Shown here in pieces: positions 24,306 through 32,604 of a DNA stretch of 52,939 nucleotides. Position 1 is the stretch's first letter; the number at the start of each line of letters is the position of its first letter. Location: NCBI GenBank assembly GCA_020427635.1, contig JAGQOH010000010.1, positions 10,993 to 63,931 on the forward strand, written 5' to 3'. The translations under genes and the position numbers were made by a program. The stretch is from Phycisphaerales bacterium. Its GTDB lineage: Bacteria > Planctomycetota > Phycisphaerae > Phycisphaerales > UBA1924. The notes beneath the pieces are model-generated. The model saw only the letters and a program-made list of their open reading frames with translations, searched no databases and was not told where the DNA came from.

Positions 24306-26405
24306 ATGGGTTTGTTCGGCAAGGGCAAGAAGGACAGGGCAGACGACCACAAGGCGCCGGCGATCAATCCCGGCCCGCTGCGCGATGTGCCACAGCAACT
24401 TCCTGAAGTTGCGCCCGGTGCTGGGGGGTCGGAGTACGAGACGTCGGGGGGCAAGCCGATCCTGCCAGCGGGCGCACCACCGAGCATGCAGCCGCCGGCC
24501 CCCAAGGCGCCAAGCGCCGTTCCACCACACGCCAAGCCGGCGCGCACCGCCACGCTGCGTCCCTCGCCGCTGCCCGAGCGCGACCTTGTCGATCTTGCAA
24601 GCGCCGACGATGACGTGACCGGCATGGGCGATGACCCATCCAAGAGTGCCACTGGGCAACTCAAGGTTGCGCTCAAGGAGCAAGGCGTGGACACGGGACA
24701 GCAGGTGATGGACCTGCTCGGACAGATTGAAAAGCAGCTCGGCCAGTTGCAACAGCTGCGCACCGAGCGCAAGCACTTCATGGCGGATCTTGAGCAGCGC
24801 AAGGCGGATCTCGAGGCGCGCGAGGCGCGCATTCAAGAGCTTGAGTCGGAAGCGCGCGAGAACCATCGCATCGTCGATCAACTCAAAGCGCAGGCTGATC
24901 AGGACACCGACACGTTGAAGCGCGAGAAATCGGCGCTTGAGTCGTCGCGTCAATTGCTGGAGGCGCAGCGCAAGACCATCGAAGCGCACCAGAAGGCGCT
25001 CAACGAGCAGAAGGACAAGTTCGCGGAGGAAGCCAAGGCGTTGGACCAGGCTCGCGCGCAGTTTGAGCAAGACCGCGCGGATGCGTCCCAGACCAACGAT
25101 GCCCTTGCCCAGCGCGAAGAGGAACTCATCCAGCTGCGCGAGCGCGTGACGCAGTTTGAGGCCGGCACGAGTGATGCCGACGCGCGCATCGAGGAGCTCA
25201 CGCAGCAGTTGGCCCAGGCCCAGGCGACGATCGACGAGCTGCGTGAGCAGCTTGCGAACGCCCAACACGGTGCGGACGCGGCGCAGGCGCAGGCGCTTGA
25301 AGCGGCCAATGTGGAACTGGCCAAGCGCGACCGCGCCATTGAGCTGCTCACCCAGCAACTGGACGAAGCGACGCAACCAGACAATGTTGCCCCGCCGGCA
25401 CAGGCTGATGCATTCCTGATCACCCGACGCACGCGCCTGACGCGAATGCGCAAGGAGATCAACGATCGGGCGCGCAAGCTGCAGATGGCGCACGACCAAC
25501 TCCGCGACCGCAAGAAGGAGCTCGACCAGAAGGCGGCGATGCTCAGCGCCGCGGGTGGCCCAATGAGCGGGGTGGGCGAAACGCAGCGCACGCTCAAGGC
25601 CGAGCGCCAGCAACTTGTCGATTATGCCGAAGCACTGAAGACGGAGCGCAACAAGCTTGTGCAACTGATGGAACAGGTCGAGCGCAAGTCGCGCAAGACC
25701 GCCGCCCGAGCTGCGCAGCATCGAGCTTCGACCATGCTGTTTGCGATCGTTGGCAGCCTGGCGATCGTCGCGGCGGGTTCGTGGGTCGCGGCCCAACGCT
25801 TTGCGGAAGCGACCTACATCGCCTCTGTCACGATCAAGGCTGATGCGCCGGCAGGCGAAGCAACTCCGACGCGTCTGGAATCCTGGACGAACGCACACGC
25901 GGCGATGCTCGAAGATCCGCAGTTCCACGAGAAAGCCGCTGATCGGCTGCGCTCACGCGGGCTCAAGGATCTGTCGACCCCAACGTCAATCGCGCAGTTC
26001 GTAGACACGGACGTGACGATCGAAGCGTCGGAGCCCGGGCAACTTCGCCTGACCGCAAAGGGCGTCGGCGCGCCACGCACGGAGCGCGTGCTCGATTCGT
26101 TCGCTGCGGCGATCGCCTCGCACAGCAACTCGATGCGCGACTACCGAGCCGACGGTTTGCCGACGGTGGTTGCCTCGGCTGCGAAGGTGGATCCGACGCC
26201 CGTCGAGGATCCGCGCCTGCAGTTGTTCGGGATGATCTTTGGCGCGTCGAGTGCGGTGCTGCTGTTTGGTGGCCTGGTGCTGTGGCGTCGCATCGCGACC
26301 GATCAGCAAGCGTTTGAGGAGAAGATCAAGATGTCTGAGGGCGATTTCGAGGATGTGCTGCCGCCGCCCATGCTTGGCAATGTGCAGGCGCCGATGGCGT
26401 CCTAG
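24306..26405 (+). CDS. Long coiled-coil membrane protein with a Wzz-like topology
   Basis: A 699-residue protein that I cannot assign to a named family. Residues 1-115 are Pro/Ala-rich. About 120-470 is an almost unbroken heptad coiled coil rich in Gln, Glu, Arg and Lys. A membrane helix follows at about 476-496 ('LFAIVGSLAIVAAGSWVAA'). Then comes an extracytoplasmic domain of about 140 residues that opens like a chain-length/tyrosine-kinase (Wzz/GumC) domain ('ATYIASVTIKAD'). A second helix lies at about 638-660 ('GMIFGASSAVLLFGGLVLW'), and a short cytoplasmic tail ends the protein. ATG 24306 has only a weak upstream purine run. It may scaffold envelope or polysaccharide machinery; that is inference. 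No polysaccharide genes are nearby. Confidence 0.75.
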   Translation: MGLFGKGKKDRADDHKAPAINPGPLRDVPQQLPEVAPGAGGSEYETSGGKPILPAGAPPSMQPPAPKAPSAVPPHAKPARTATLRPSPLPERDLVDLASADDDVTGMGDDPSKSATGQLKVALKEQGVDTGQQVMDLLGQIEKQLGQLQQLRTERKHFMADLEQRKADLEAREARIQELESEARENHRIVDQLKAQADQDTDTLKREKSALESSRQLLEAQRKTIEAHQKALNEQKDKFAEEAKALDQARAQFEQDRADASQTNDALAQREEELIQLRERVTQFEAGTSDADARIEELTQQLAQAQATIDELREQLANAQHGADAAQAQALEAANVELAKRDRAIELLTQQLDEATQPDNVAPPAQADAFLITRRTRLTRMRKEINDRARKLQMAHDQLRDRKKELDQKAAMLSAAGGPMSGVGETQRTLKAERQQLVDYAEALKTERNKLVQLMEQVERKSRKTAARAAQHRASTMLFAIVGSLAIVAAGSWVAAQRFAEATYIASVTIKADAPAGEATPTRLESWTNAHAAMLEDPQFHEKAADRLRSRGLKDLSTPTSIAQFVDTDVTIEASEPGQLRLTAKGVGAPRTERVLDSFAAAIASHSNSMRDYRADGLPTVVASAAKVDPTPVEDPRLQLFGMIFGASSAVLLFGGLVLWRRIATDQQAFEEKIKMSEGDFEDVLPPPMLGNVQAPMAS

Positions 26406-26443
26406 CCCGCGACGACAGGGGAAATTTCCTCAAAAAGCAGAAC

Positions 26444-26466
26444 GCCCCGCGGAACGACCGCGGGGC
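26444..26466. terminator. Hairpin terminator between convergent genes
   Basis: Perfect 9-bp stem GCCCCGCGG / CCGCGGGGC with loop AACGA. On the minus strand it is followed within 10 nt by a T-run (GTTCTGCTTTTT), so it fits best as the terminator of the sigma/anti-sigma operon and may also stop the coiled-coil gene from the other side. Confidence 0.75.
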
Positions 26467-26505
26467 ATCGGGTGATTGTGCTGTGTTGCCGCCCAGCCAG
26501 CGGGC

Positions 26506-27297
26506 TCAGCCAACTGACATGATGAGCACGGACGTGCCGCCTTCGACGGCCGGTCCCAGGATGCCCAGGCTGCCGGGCTCGATCTCAGGGTCCATGTCCG
26601 CTCGGAACATGTTGGTGGTGGACAGCGCCTGGAACTTGGCGATTTCCTTGTACTCACCATCCCGCGCGCCCTTGGCGACCAACGCGTAATCCGCGCCGAT
26701 GACGGGCAGATTCTTGACGATCATGTGCGCTTCGCCCGAGTCCGGGTTGATCTCGATGACAGCGCGGGCGGCTGCCGCCTGGACCACGCGATGCATGAAC
26801 CGATGCTCGATCGAGCCGCCATTCAGCTTGAAGGTGCTGTACTCGGGCGACAACATGGCTTGTTCGCCGATCGAGGTGATCGTGGTGCCGGTGGCTTCGA
26901 TCTGCTTCACGCGCTCCGAGACAAAGCTGAAGAACACGGCCAGGGTGACGGTGGCGGTGGCAAAGCCGATGCACGCCGCGCGCCAGAGTGGGGTCGAGTT
27001 CCACATCAAGCTGCGCAGGAAGGGCGTGTGCTCAGCACGACGAGCCGTCTCAACACGGTTGAACGATTGAATGGCCTCGCGAACGGCGGCCATGACACGG
27101 AACTTGAGCCCCGCGGGGACGTCGACCTTGGGCAGCATGGCCTCACTTGCGGCGAAGCGCGCTTGTTCCCTGCGGACCTGGCTCTGCACGGCGGGCGGGG
27201 CGGCGCGGAACGCCGTTTCGAATGCCTGACGCTCCTGCTCATCGAGCAGACCCAGCGCGTCGAGCGAGGCTTGTTCTAGGAGGTCTTGCGTATTCAT
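26506..27297 (-). CDS. Anti-sigma factor, membrane-bound
   Basis: A 263-residue protein translated from an ATG that overlaps the ECF sigma stop by 4 nt (ATGA), the classic sigma/anti-sigma arrangement. The cytoplasmic N-terminal about 100 residues start 'LLEQASLDALGLLDEQERQAFETAF', matching RskA-type anti-sigma domains. One membrane helix lies at about 104-126 ('LWRAACIGFATATVTLAVFFSF'). The C-terminal domain outside the membrane has the RskA-like 'INPDSGEAHMIVKNLPVIGADYALV' block. No HxxxCxxC zinc motif is present, so it is not a ZAS-type sensor. It likely holds the sigma factor at the membrane until a signal releases it. Confidence 0.88.
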   Translation of the reverse strand: MNTQDLLEQASLDALGLLDEQERQAFETAFRAAPPAVQSQVRREQARFAASEAMLPKVDVPAGLKFRVMAAVREAIQSFNRVETARRAEHTPFLRSLMWNSTPLWRAACIGFATATVTLAVFFSFVSERVKQIEATGTTITSIGEQAMLSPEYSTFKLNGGSIEHRFMHRVVQAAAARAVIEINPDSGEAHMIVKNLPVIGADYALVAKGARDGEYKEIAKFQALSTTNMFRADMDPEIEPGSLGILGPAVEGGTSVLIMSVG

Positions 27298-27890
27298 GCC
27301 GCCGACTCCTCCGCCGAAGCGGATTCTCTCAGTCTGACGAGTGCTCTTGAAAGTGCACTCTTGATGGTTCCAAGCGGAATCCCCAGTTCCGTTCCGATTT
27401 GCTTCAACGTCTGTCCGCCTAGGTAGGCTCTTTTCACCACGATCTGTTGCAGTTCGGGCAGTTGCTTGATCTTCTCCAACACACTCTCAAACCGCTCACT
27501 CGTCTCCAGGTTCTCATGAGGCGCCTCACCTGCGGCAGCAGGCGACCATGATTCCTCGAGCGCCCCAGCTCGCACGCGCGCCTGGACCCGACGCAACCGA
27601 TCCACCATATGACGACGCGCGAGCAGCATGACCCATGTCACCAGCGCCGCTCGCTTTGGGTCGTATCGGTCTGCAGTCCTCCAAAGGCGCACAAAGACTT
27701 CCTGCACCACATCTTCCGCGTCGGAGCGCGTGGGCATGGTCTGATAGGCCATGCGATACACGAGCGACCCGAAACGGTCGTACAAATCGCCGACAGCGAG
27801 TTCATCACCCGCCGCAACGCGTTGCATGAGCAGCAAGTCCTCATCCATGGAGGCCTGCTTCCCTGGGCTGACGTGCCTTTCTTCGGACAT
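27294..27890 (-). CDS. ECF RNA polymerase sigma factor
   Basis: A 198-residue sigma70-family ECF factor. Region 2 is 'VGDLYDRFGSLVYRMAYQTM' through 'AEDVVQEVFVRLWRTADRYDP', and region 4 is 'LPELQQIVVKRAYLGGQTLKQIGTELGIPLGTIKSALSRALVRLRE' (split here by its helix-turn-helix). It resembles SigK/SigL-type factors paired with RskA-like anti-sigmas. ATG 27890 has AAGGGG upstream; ATG 27848 is a possible internal start. A GGAACT-N16-CGTATA element upstream suggests it activates its own promoter. Confidence 0.95.
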   Translation of the reverse strand: MSEERHVSPGKQASMDEDLLLMQRVAAGDELAVGDLYDRFGSLVYRMAYQTMPTRSDAEDVVQEVFVRLWRTADRYDPKRAALVTWVMLLARRHMVDRLRRVQARVRAGALEESWSPAAAGEAPHENLETSERFESVLEKIKQLPELQQIVVKRAYLGGQTLKQIGTELGIPLGTIKSALSRALVRLRESASAEESAA

Positions 27891-28204
27891 TGTCCGGACC
27901 CCTTGCAGTCAAGAACGACCGCCGCCGGGCCCGATTGCTGCCGGGCGGATCGGTCCTCCCACACCAGCACCATTGTATACGCGCATTGTCGCGATGCAGT
28001 TCCAGAATCCTGCCTGAGGCCAAAGTCCGTCCGCCCGAACCGCACAAAGTGCCCGTATTGCCCACTACATTCAGGGGTTTTTCGCGTTTGTTCGGGATAT
28101 GAACGGAGGGGACTTGCCCCGTTTGGGTTTTTCCTGGGTAGCAACGGCCCCAGAACCGACTATATTGCAGGGGCGGCAGTTTCCGGCCGCATGGAGGGTT
28201 CGCG
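27891..28204. other. 314-bp divergent regulatory region between the ECF sigma operon and the pilin-like gene
   Basis: No gene is supported here. Minus strand: an ECF-type promoter (27976-28003), with an overlapping sigma70-like TACAAT (27973-27978). Plus strand: TATATT at 28161-28166 as a -10 candidate for the gene at 28205. The middle is less GC-rich, with T-runs near 28078-28083 and 28128-28133. I see no riboswitch or small RNA fold. Confidence 0.5.
27976..28003 (-). promoter_or_regulatory. Putative autoregulatory ECF promoter
   Basis: On the minus strand GGAACT (27998-28003), a 16-nt spacer and CGTATA (27976-27981). The -35 GGAAC and a -10 with CGT are the general ECF signature, and ECF factors often control themselves. 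The leader to the sigma ATG would be about 80 nt. Confidence 0.55.
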
Positions 28205-29062
28205 ATGCGCAGACCAGCTCAGGTTGGTGCGATCGCCAAGGCTAGCGTGTATCCAGCGCGATCGGTGCGCGGGTTTTCCCTCATCGACATCCTTGTGTCG
28301 TTGTCGGTCATCGCGCTGCTCATCTCCATCTTGCTTCCCACGCTTTCGGCGGCCCAAGAAGCCACGCGTCGGATTGCGTGCGCCTCCAACATGCGCCAGC
28401 AGGGCCTGGCGATGCAGAACTATGCGTTCGGGCATCTCGATAGCCTGCCCACGAGCGTCTTCGATGCGCGCACACGCGATGAGTCGCCATCTGCCGAGGA
28501 AACGATCTATCTGCGCCTCGATGCCACGAAACGCGTCGCCACGTTTGGTGCGCTCCACGCACGCAGGAATCCGTCGACCTTTGACAGCGATGATCGGCGC
28601 GATGGGTTGGTCTGGGATGGATTGGGCAAGCTCTACAGCGAAGAGTATGTGAGCCATCACGCTTGCTTCTATTGCCCGAGTCACCATGGCAATCACAGCG
28701 AGCAGGTCTATCGCCCACAATTCCTGGATCTGCACAACCAGCAGTTGACGGTTGGGTCGCGCGAAATCGCGGGCAACTTCCAGCTGCGCCTTGGGCTGCA
28801 GAAGAAGCGCCTGCACGATCTGAACTCGCAGGTGTCGCTCGTGAGCGACGCGGTCCGCACGCAGGAAGACTACAACCACATCAATGGCAACAACCTCTTC
28901 CGTGCCGACCTGAGCGTGACCTGGTTTGCCGACACCAATGGCCAGCTCTGGAATACGCTGGCCTCGGGCGATGAGAAGGACACGAGGATCCTGCGCTCAG
29001 CGGTCGGCAAGGCCTGGGAGATCCTGGACGGCGGGAACTTTGATCCCGTTGCGCCGCGCTGA
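28205..29062 (+). CDS. Prepilin-like exported protein (DUF1559-like arrangement)
   Basis: A 285-residue protein with a type IV prepilin-type N terminus: a 23-residue basic leader, 'RGFSLIDILVSL' and a long hydrophobic helix ending 'LLISILLPTLSAAQEATRR'. Position +5 is Asp instead of the usual Glu. The rest has the layout of planctomycete pseudopilin-like proteins: 'RIACASNMRQQGLAMQNYA' after the helix, a possible metal site 'HHACFYCPSHHGNH' in the middle and 'ADTNGQLWNTL' near the end. These proteins are abundant in the phylum, with mostly unknown roles. ATG 28205 has GGAGG 8 nt upstream. Confidence 0.85.
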   Translation: MRRPAQVGAIAKASVYPARSVRGFSLIDILVSLSVIALLISILLPTLSAAQEATRRIACASNMRQQGLAMQNYAFGHLDSLPTSVFDARTRDESPSAEETIYLRLDATKRVATFGALHARRNPSTFDSDDRRDGLVWDGLGKLYSEEYVSHHACFYCPSHHGNHSEQVYRPQFLDLHNQQLTVGSREIAGNFQLRLGLQKKRLHDLNSQVSLVSDAVRTQEDYNHINGNNLFRADLSVTWFADTNGQLWNTLASGDEKDTRILRSAVGKAWEILDGGNFDPVAPR

Positions 29063-29085
29063 TTCTCCCCATCCCCAAACAACTT

Positions 29086-29113
29086 GGAACCAAGCGATGC
29101 ATCCGGGGGTACC
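29086..29113 (+). promoter_or_regulatory. ECF-like promoter before the exported cyclophilin
   Basis: GGAACC (29086-29091), a 16-nt spacer and GGTACC (29108-29113). The -35 core TGGAAC and the GTA of the -10 stand at the same spacing as in the ECF sigma gene's own putative promoter. The -10 ends 8 nt before the ATG at 29122. This is a short motif match only. Confidence 0.35.
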
Positions 29114-29121
29114 GCTGCGCA

Positions 29122-30192
29122 ATGGGTACTCGCCATTCCACCCTGTCCATCGCGATCGTGCTCGTGTTTGCGATGGGACAGCCCGCAGGCGCTCAGCTCG
29201 CGCCCGACCTCGCCTACGTCGGCGTCAACCGCCCGATCCCGATGCGCGTTGCGCCGCCACCCGACGCCGACGCACACGCGCGTTTGGAGGTCGCCCTCTT
29301 CGATGCGGGCGGGGTTGAAATCGCACACAGCGTGCTTGTTGGCGCCGGTGCTGTTGATCTTGCCGCGCTGTTCCCGTCGATTTGGACGAGTGCCACGTGG
29401 CCGCTCTGCTTTGCACAATTGATTGTCGACGGCGTGCAAGTCGGCCCCCCTGTGGTCATCCAGCCGCTTGACACGCCTGCGCTCGCGGAAGATGGCCTCA
29501 CTTCGCGCGTCCGATCAAGCGATGTGCCGTTGCGTGAGTTGGCGGCGCTGCCCAAAGCAATGCGCGACAAGCTCGCGGAAGAAACGGTGATTGAGCAGCC
29601 GACGTCATCCCTGCGCAACGGCGTGTACCTTTGGGTCGATCAGCGCATCATCCTCGACACCGACGCAGGCGAGATTGAAATCGCATTGCGCCCGGACGTG
29701 GCCCCAAACACCTGCCGCCACGTGCTGAAATTGACCCAAGGCGGTCTCTATCAGGACATGCCATTTCACCGCGTGATCGCTGCTGATCCGCAAGGGCGGC
29801 CATTCATCATTCAGACGGGCGATCCAACGGGCACTGGCGCGGGCGGCTGCGGCGAATCGATCGACTTTGAGGCCTCGACCTTGCCTCATGACTTTGGCGT
29901 CGTGTCAATGGCGCGCAAGCCAGACGATCCCAACTCAGCGAGTTCGCAGTTCTTCATCTGTCTGTCGCGTGAGGGATGCGCTGCCTTGGATGGGCGTTTC
30001 ACGGCGTTTGGCACGGTGGTGCAAGGCGAAGACGCCATCGCCACGATCGCCGCGACACCCACGGGCGCCAACGGTCGGCCCATCGATCCGCCCATGGTTC
30101 GGCGCGCGTACACCATCGATGCGCCGACCATTGCGGAGCGCACCGCCGAAACGCCGATCGAACCCGTCGCAACCGAGCCCGCGCCTCGCTAG
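29122..30192 (+). CDS. Exported cyclophilin-type peptidyl-prolyl isomerase
   Basis: A 356-residue protein with a signal peptide ('LSIAIVLVFAMGQPAGAQ'), an N-terminal beta-rich domain of about 140 residues without a recognised family, and a C-terminal cyclophilin domain (about 175-335). Cyclophilin landmarks are 'DTDAGEIEIALRPDVAPNT', 'MPFHRVI' with the catalytic Arg, 'IQTGDPTGTGAGGCGESIDFE', 'GVVSMARKPDDPNSASSQFFI' and 'LDGRFTAFGTVVQGED'. It would act in the periplasm as a folding helper. ATG 29122 is preceded by a GGGGG run about 12 nt upstream. It converges on tsaB with interlocking stops. Confidence 0.9.
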   Translation: MGTRHSTLSIAIVLVFAMGQPAGAQLAPDLAYVGVNRPIPMRVAPPPDADAHARLEVALFDAGGVEIAHSVLVGAGAVDLAALFPSIWTSATWPLCFAQLIVDGVQVGPPVVIQPLDTPALAEDGLTSRVRSSDVPLRELAALPKAMRDKLAEETVIEQPTSSLRNGVYLWVDQRIILDTDAGEIEIALRPDVAPNTCRHVLKLTQGGLYQDMPFHRVIAADPQGRPFIIQTGDPTGTGAGGCGESIDFEASTLPHDFGVVSMARKPDDPNSASSQFFICLSREGCAALDGRFTAFGTVVQGEDAIATIAATPTGANGRPIDPPMVRRAYTIDAPTIAERTAETPIEPVATEPAPR

Positions 30193-30863
30193 CGAGACGA
30201 CCGGCTGCCGTGCAGTTGCCGCCACTTCGTTATGGCCTCGGGCTCGCGCCCGTAGAGCGGCACGAGTTGTTCCGGCGGAATCGGCGCAAGTAGTTCCGCC
30301 ACACGCGCAACGGCGCCCGCATCGAAGCGCGGCGCGATCACCTGCCTCTCGCCAGGTGAGCCGAGCCGCTCCACGAGTGCCGCCTCCGCGATTAGGACGG
30401 CTCCCCCTTGCAACGACGCGCCGAGCTCACCAAAGGTCATGAGCCTGGCATTACCGCCAGTCGGCGCTTCGCCAGGGCCAAAGTGATGCACCCAACAATC
30501 CTCGCGCTTGTAGGCGAGGGCGACGAACACATCACCCGGCGCGTCGACGTGTGTGCGCAGCGCGGCCGCCGTGGGCACCGCGACACACTGGGCTGCGGTG
30601 ACTTCGCAGATCATCTTGGCAGTTGCACACGCGATGCGCAACGCGGTGTATCCGCCCGGCCCGATCGACACAGCAACACGCTCGAGCCGGTCGGGCGAGA
30701 TCGCAACTCGGCGGCACAGGCTGTCAATCGCGGGCATCAGGGCGTCGTCGTGCCGCTGACCATGGCGGAGCGCTTCCAGCTCAAGCACTGACCCGTCCCG
30801 CACGAGGGCAATGCCAGCCCCTCCTGCCGTCGGGTTGGATGTTTCGATCGCGAGTGTCAGCAT
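30189..30863 (-). CDS. tsaB: tRNA threonylcarbamoyladenosine biosynthesis protein TsaB
   Basis: A 224-residue ASKHA-fold protein that scaffolds TsaD and TsaE in making t6A37 on ANN-decoding tRNAs. Landmarks are the opening 'MLTLAIETSNPT', 'HDDALMPAIDSL', 'VAVSIGPGGYTALRIACATAK' and 'ALAYKREDCWV'. The usual 'GPGSFTGLRIG' motif is slightly altered to GPGGYTALRI. Partners tsaD and tsaE are not in the window. ATG 30863 follows a GGGG stretch. The stop codon shares CTAG with the cyclophilin gene. Confidence 0.93.
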   Translation of the reverse strand: MLTLAIETSNPTAGGAGIALVRDGSVLELEALRHGQRHDDALMPAIDSLCRRVAISPDRLERVAVSIGPGGYTALRIACATAKMICEVTAAQCVAVPTAAALRTHVDAPGDVFVALAYKREDCWVHHFGPGEAPTGGNARLMTFGELGASLQGGAVLIAEAALVERLGSPGERQVIAPRFDAGAVARVAELLAPIPPEQLVPLYGREPEAITKWRQLHGSRSSR

Positions 30864-30926
30864 GTCAACCCCGGAGAACGGCGCGAATCAGCGTGAAGGA
30901 ATCACCAATACTAGAGTGAGGCTCTC

Positions 30927-31526
30927 ATGACCGAAGTCGACCAACCCCACACCCCAGACTCCTCGTCGGACACCGGCGAGCCAGGCGATTCGCCGACCGC
31001 CACGGCGGGCACCCATGTCGCGCCCACCGATCGTGCCGCCGCGGCGGGATTGCCCCCGGACGCCGGACCGGAGCAGCGCGTGCGGATGATCCGTCCGGCA
31101 TTCCTGCGCGGCAGACCGCACGAGGTGGTCGCGTGGATCGGATCGCCACTTGCGCTGGCGGGGCTTGCGATGTTCATGGGAGGCGATCACGGCGGGGCCT
31201 GGGCCACCAAGGCACTGCTGATTCTTGGGCCCATTGCGCTCGTGGGACTGGTGGTGCGTTGGCTGCTCGTCACCTTTGGCTGTTCGCTTGAGATCTCCAA
31301 CAAGCGCACAGTTGAGCGGCACGGCGTGTTCTCGCGCACGGTGAACGAAGTGCTGCACGATCACATTCGCAATGTGCAGGTGCGCCAGAGCTTCTACGAG
31401 CGCCTGGTCAATGTGGGCAGGATTGGCATCGCGTCGGCGGGCGCTGACGGCATCGAGATCCAAGTCGCTCATCTGCCCGACCCGCACGGCGTGCGCAAGG
31501 TGATCGACTTGTACAGGCCACTCTAG
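30927..31526 (+). CDS. PH-domain (bPH2/DUF304) membrane protein
   Basis: A 199-residue protein. An acidic Pro/Thr/Ala-rich N terminus of about 50 residues is followed by two membrane helices ('WIGSPLALAGLAMFMGG' and 'ALLILGPIALVGLVVRWLLV') and a bacterial PH-like domain starting 'LEISNKRTVERHGVFSRTVNEVLHDHIRNVQVRQ', which is typical of the family. 'GVFSRTVNEVLHDHIRNVQ' is the conserved strand pair. Function is unknown; family members are often membrane-associated regulators. ATG 30927 has GAGG 8 nt upstream and an AATACT -10 candidate. Confidence 0.82.
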   Translation: MTEVDQPHTPDSSSDTGEPGDSPTATAGTHVAPTDRAAAAGLPPDAGPEQRVRMIRPAFLRGRPHEVVAWIGSPLALAGLAMFMGGDHGGAWATKALLILGPIALVGLVVRWLLVTFGCSLEISNKRTVERHGVFSRTVNEVLHDHIRNVQVRQSFYERLVNVGRIGIASAGADGIEIQVAHLPDPHGVRKVIDLYRPL

Positions 31527-32512
31527 AGCCAGCGCATCCGTCTGAAGATGATGAACTCAATCGCTGCCACGCCAACCAAGACCGCGCACACGACGATGAA
31601 GCCAATGTGCGAACCGGAGAGCGGTATGCCTCCAACATTCACGCCGAGCAGTCCCGTGATCAACCCAAGCGGAAGTGCGATCGTGGCGACGATCGTGAGC
31701 AGGTAGAGCGTTCTGCTGAGCCGCTCTTCGTGGCGGGCGCGCAGCTCATCGGCTGTGACCGCCGCCCGATCCCGCAACTCTTCCAAGGCTTCGCAGACGC
31801 GCGCGATCTGCTCGGCCGCCAGTCGCAGCTTGAGGCGATCGTGATCGTCGAGGAGCGGCGTGGCCATTCCCGCGAGCACACGAGCCGCCTCGCGTTGTGG
31901 CACGAGGTACCGCCGGTACGAAATCGCCTGGCGTCGGATGGTCGCTAGGGTTGCGCGCCAGCCCGGCTCGTCCGTGCCCTGCTCGAGCATCGCCGACTCG
32001 ATGTCGTCGAGCATCTCATCAAGGTTGTCGACACAAGGGTCCAGGCGATCGGCAAGCCCTTCGGTGACTGCCGCCAGGAAGGCGCCGGGCGTGAGAGGGG
32101 CTGCACCTTGAGCGGCCAATGATCGAAGGTGGTGCATCGTTTGAAATCGCTCACGCCGCAACGTGATTACGCGGCCTGGCTCGATCCAGATGCGAATGGC
32201 AATCATGTCGTCGGGCGCAGCGCCGGGGTTCATGTTGACACCGCGCAGAATGACCAGCAGGCCCTCGCCAATGGCCTCGGCACCGGGACGCGTCTCATCC
32301 TCAAGCAAATGGTCCGCGACCAACGGGTGGAGCCCCGCCTCTTCGGTCAGCCAGGCCCGGGCCCGCTCGGCCGCCAGATCCAGATGCACCCACCGTGTCT
32401 CGCCCGGCACTGGCGCCAAGGTGCGCCAATCAAGCGGGGTACCGCCAGGCAGGATGGTGGCGTCGATCAGGCCCCCCGTTTCGTCGATCGGTGGTAGGTC
32501 GGGCGTGGACAT
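31523..32512 (-). CDS. CorA/ZntB-family divalent cation transporter
   Basis: A 329-residue 2-TM-GxN transporter. A large soluble N-terminal domain ('WVHLDLAAERARAWLTEEAGLHPLVADHLLEDETRP', 'RVITLRRERFQTMHHLR') leads into the stalk helix and two C-terminal membrane helices. The loop signature is 'GVNVGGIPL', the form found in ZntB, rather than CorA's GMN, so zinc or another divalent metal is more likely than magnesium. ATG 32512 is used; GTG 32515 is directly adjacent. A TAGGCT box 8 nt before the ATG may mark another leaderless message. The stop codon interlocks with that of the PH-domain gene. Confidence 0.93.
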   Translation of the reverse strand: MSTPDLPPIDETGGLIDATILPGGTPLDWRTLAPVPGETRWVHLDLAAERARAWLTEEAGLHPLVADHLLEDETRPGAEAIGEGLLVILRGVNMNPGAAPDDMIAIRIWIEPGRVITLRRERFQTMHHLRSLAAQGAAPLTPGAFLAAVTEGLADRLDPCVDNLDEMLDDIESAMLEQGTDEPGWRATLATIRRQAISYRRYLVPQREAARVLAGMATPLLDDHDRLKLRLAAEQIARVCEALEELRDRAAVTADELRARHEERLSRTLYLLTIVATIALPLGLITGLLGVNVGGIPLSGSHIGFIVVCAVLVGVAAIEFIIFRRMRWL

Positions 32513-32572
32513 CACGAACTAGCCTAGCTTTCGGGGCGAGAATTGCGCCGCCGCTCGATCGTTGGACCGATG

Positions 32573-32578
32573 TACACT
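32573..32578 (+). promoter_or_regulatory. -10 box TACACT of the zinc-ribbon membrane protein gene
   Basis: TACACT lies 26 nt before the TTG start at 32605, with the ribosome site GGGAGA between them, in the gap between two divergent genes. Confidence 0.45.
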
Positions 32579-32604
32579 TCGACGCTCATCCACGGGAGAC
32601 CCGC

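Noticed and set aside
24210..25928. A 572-codon minus-strand open frame opposite the coiled-coil gene
   Set aside because: Leu/Arg-rich low-complexity product is the mirror of the coiled-coil codons; no ribosome site or motif.
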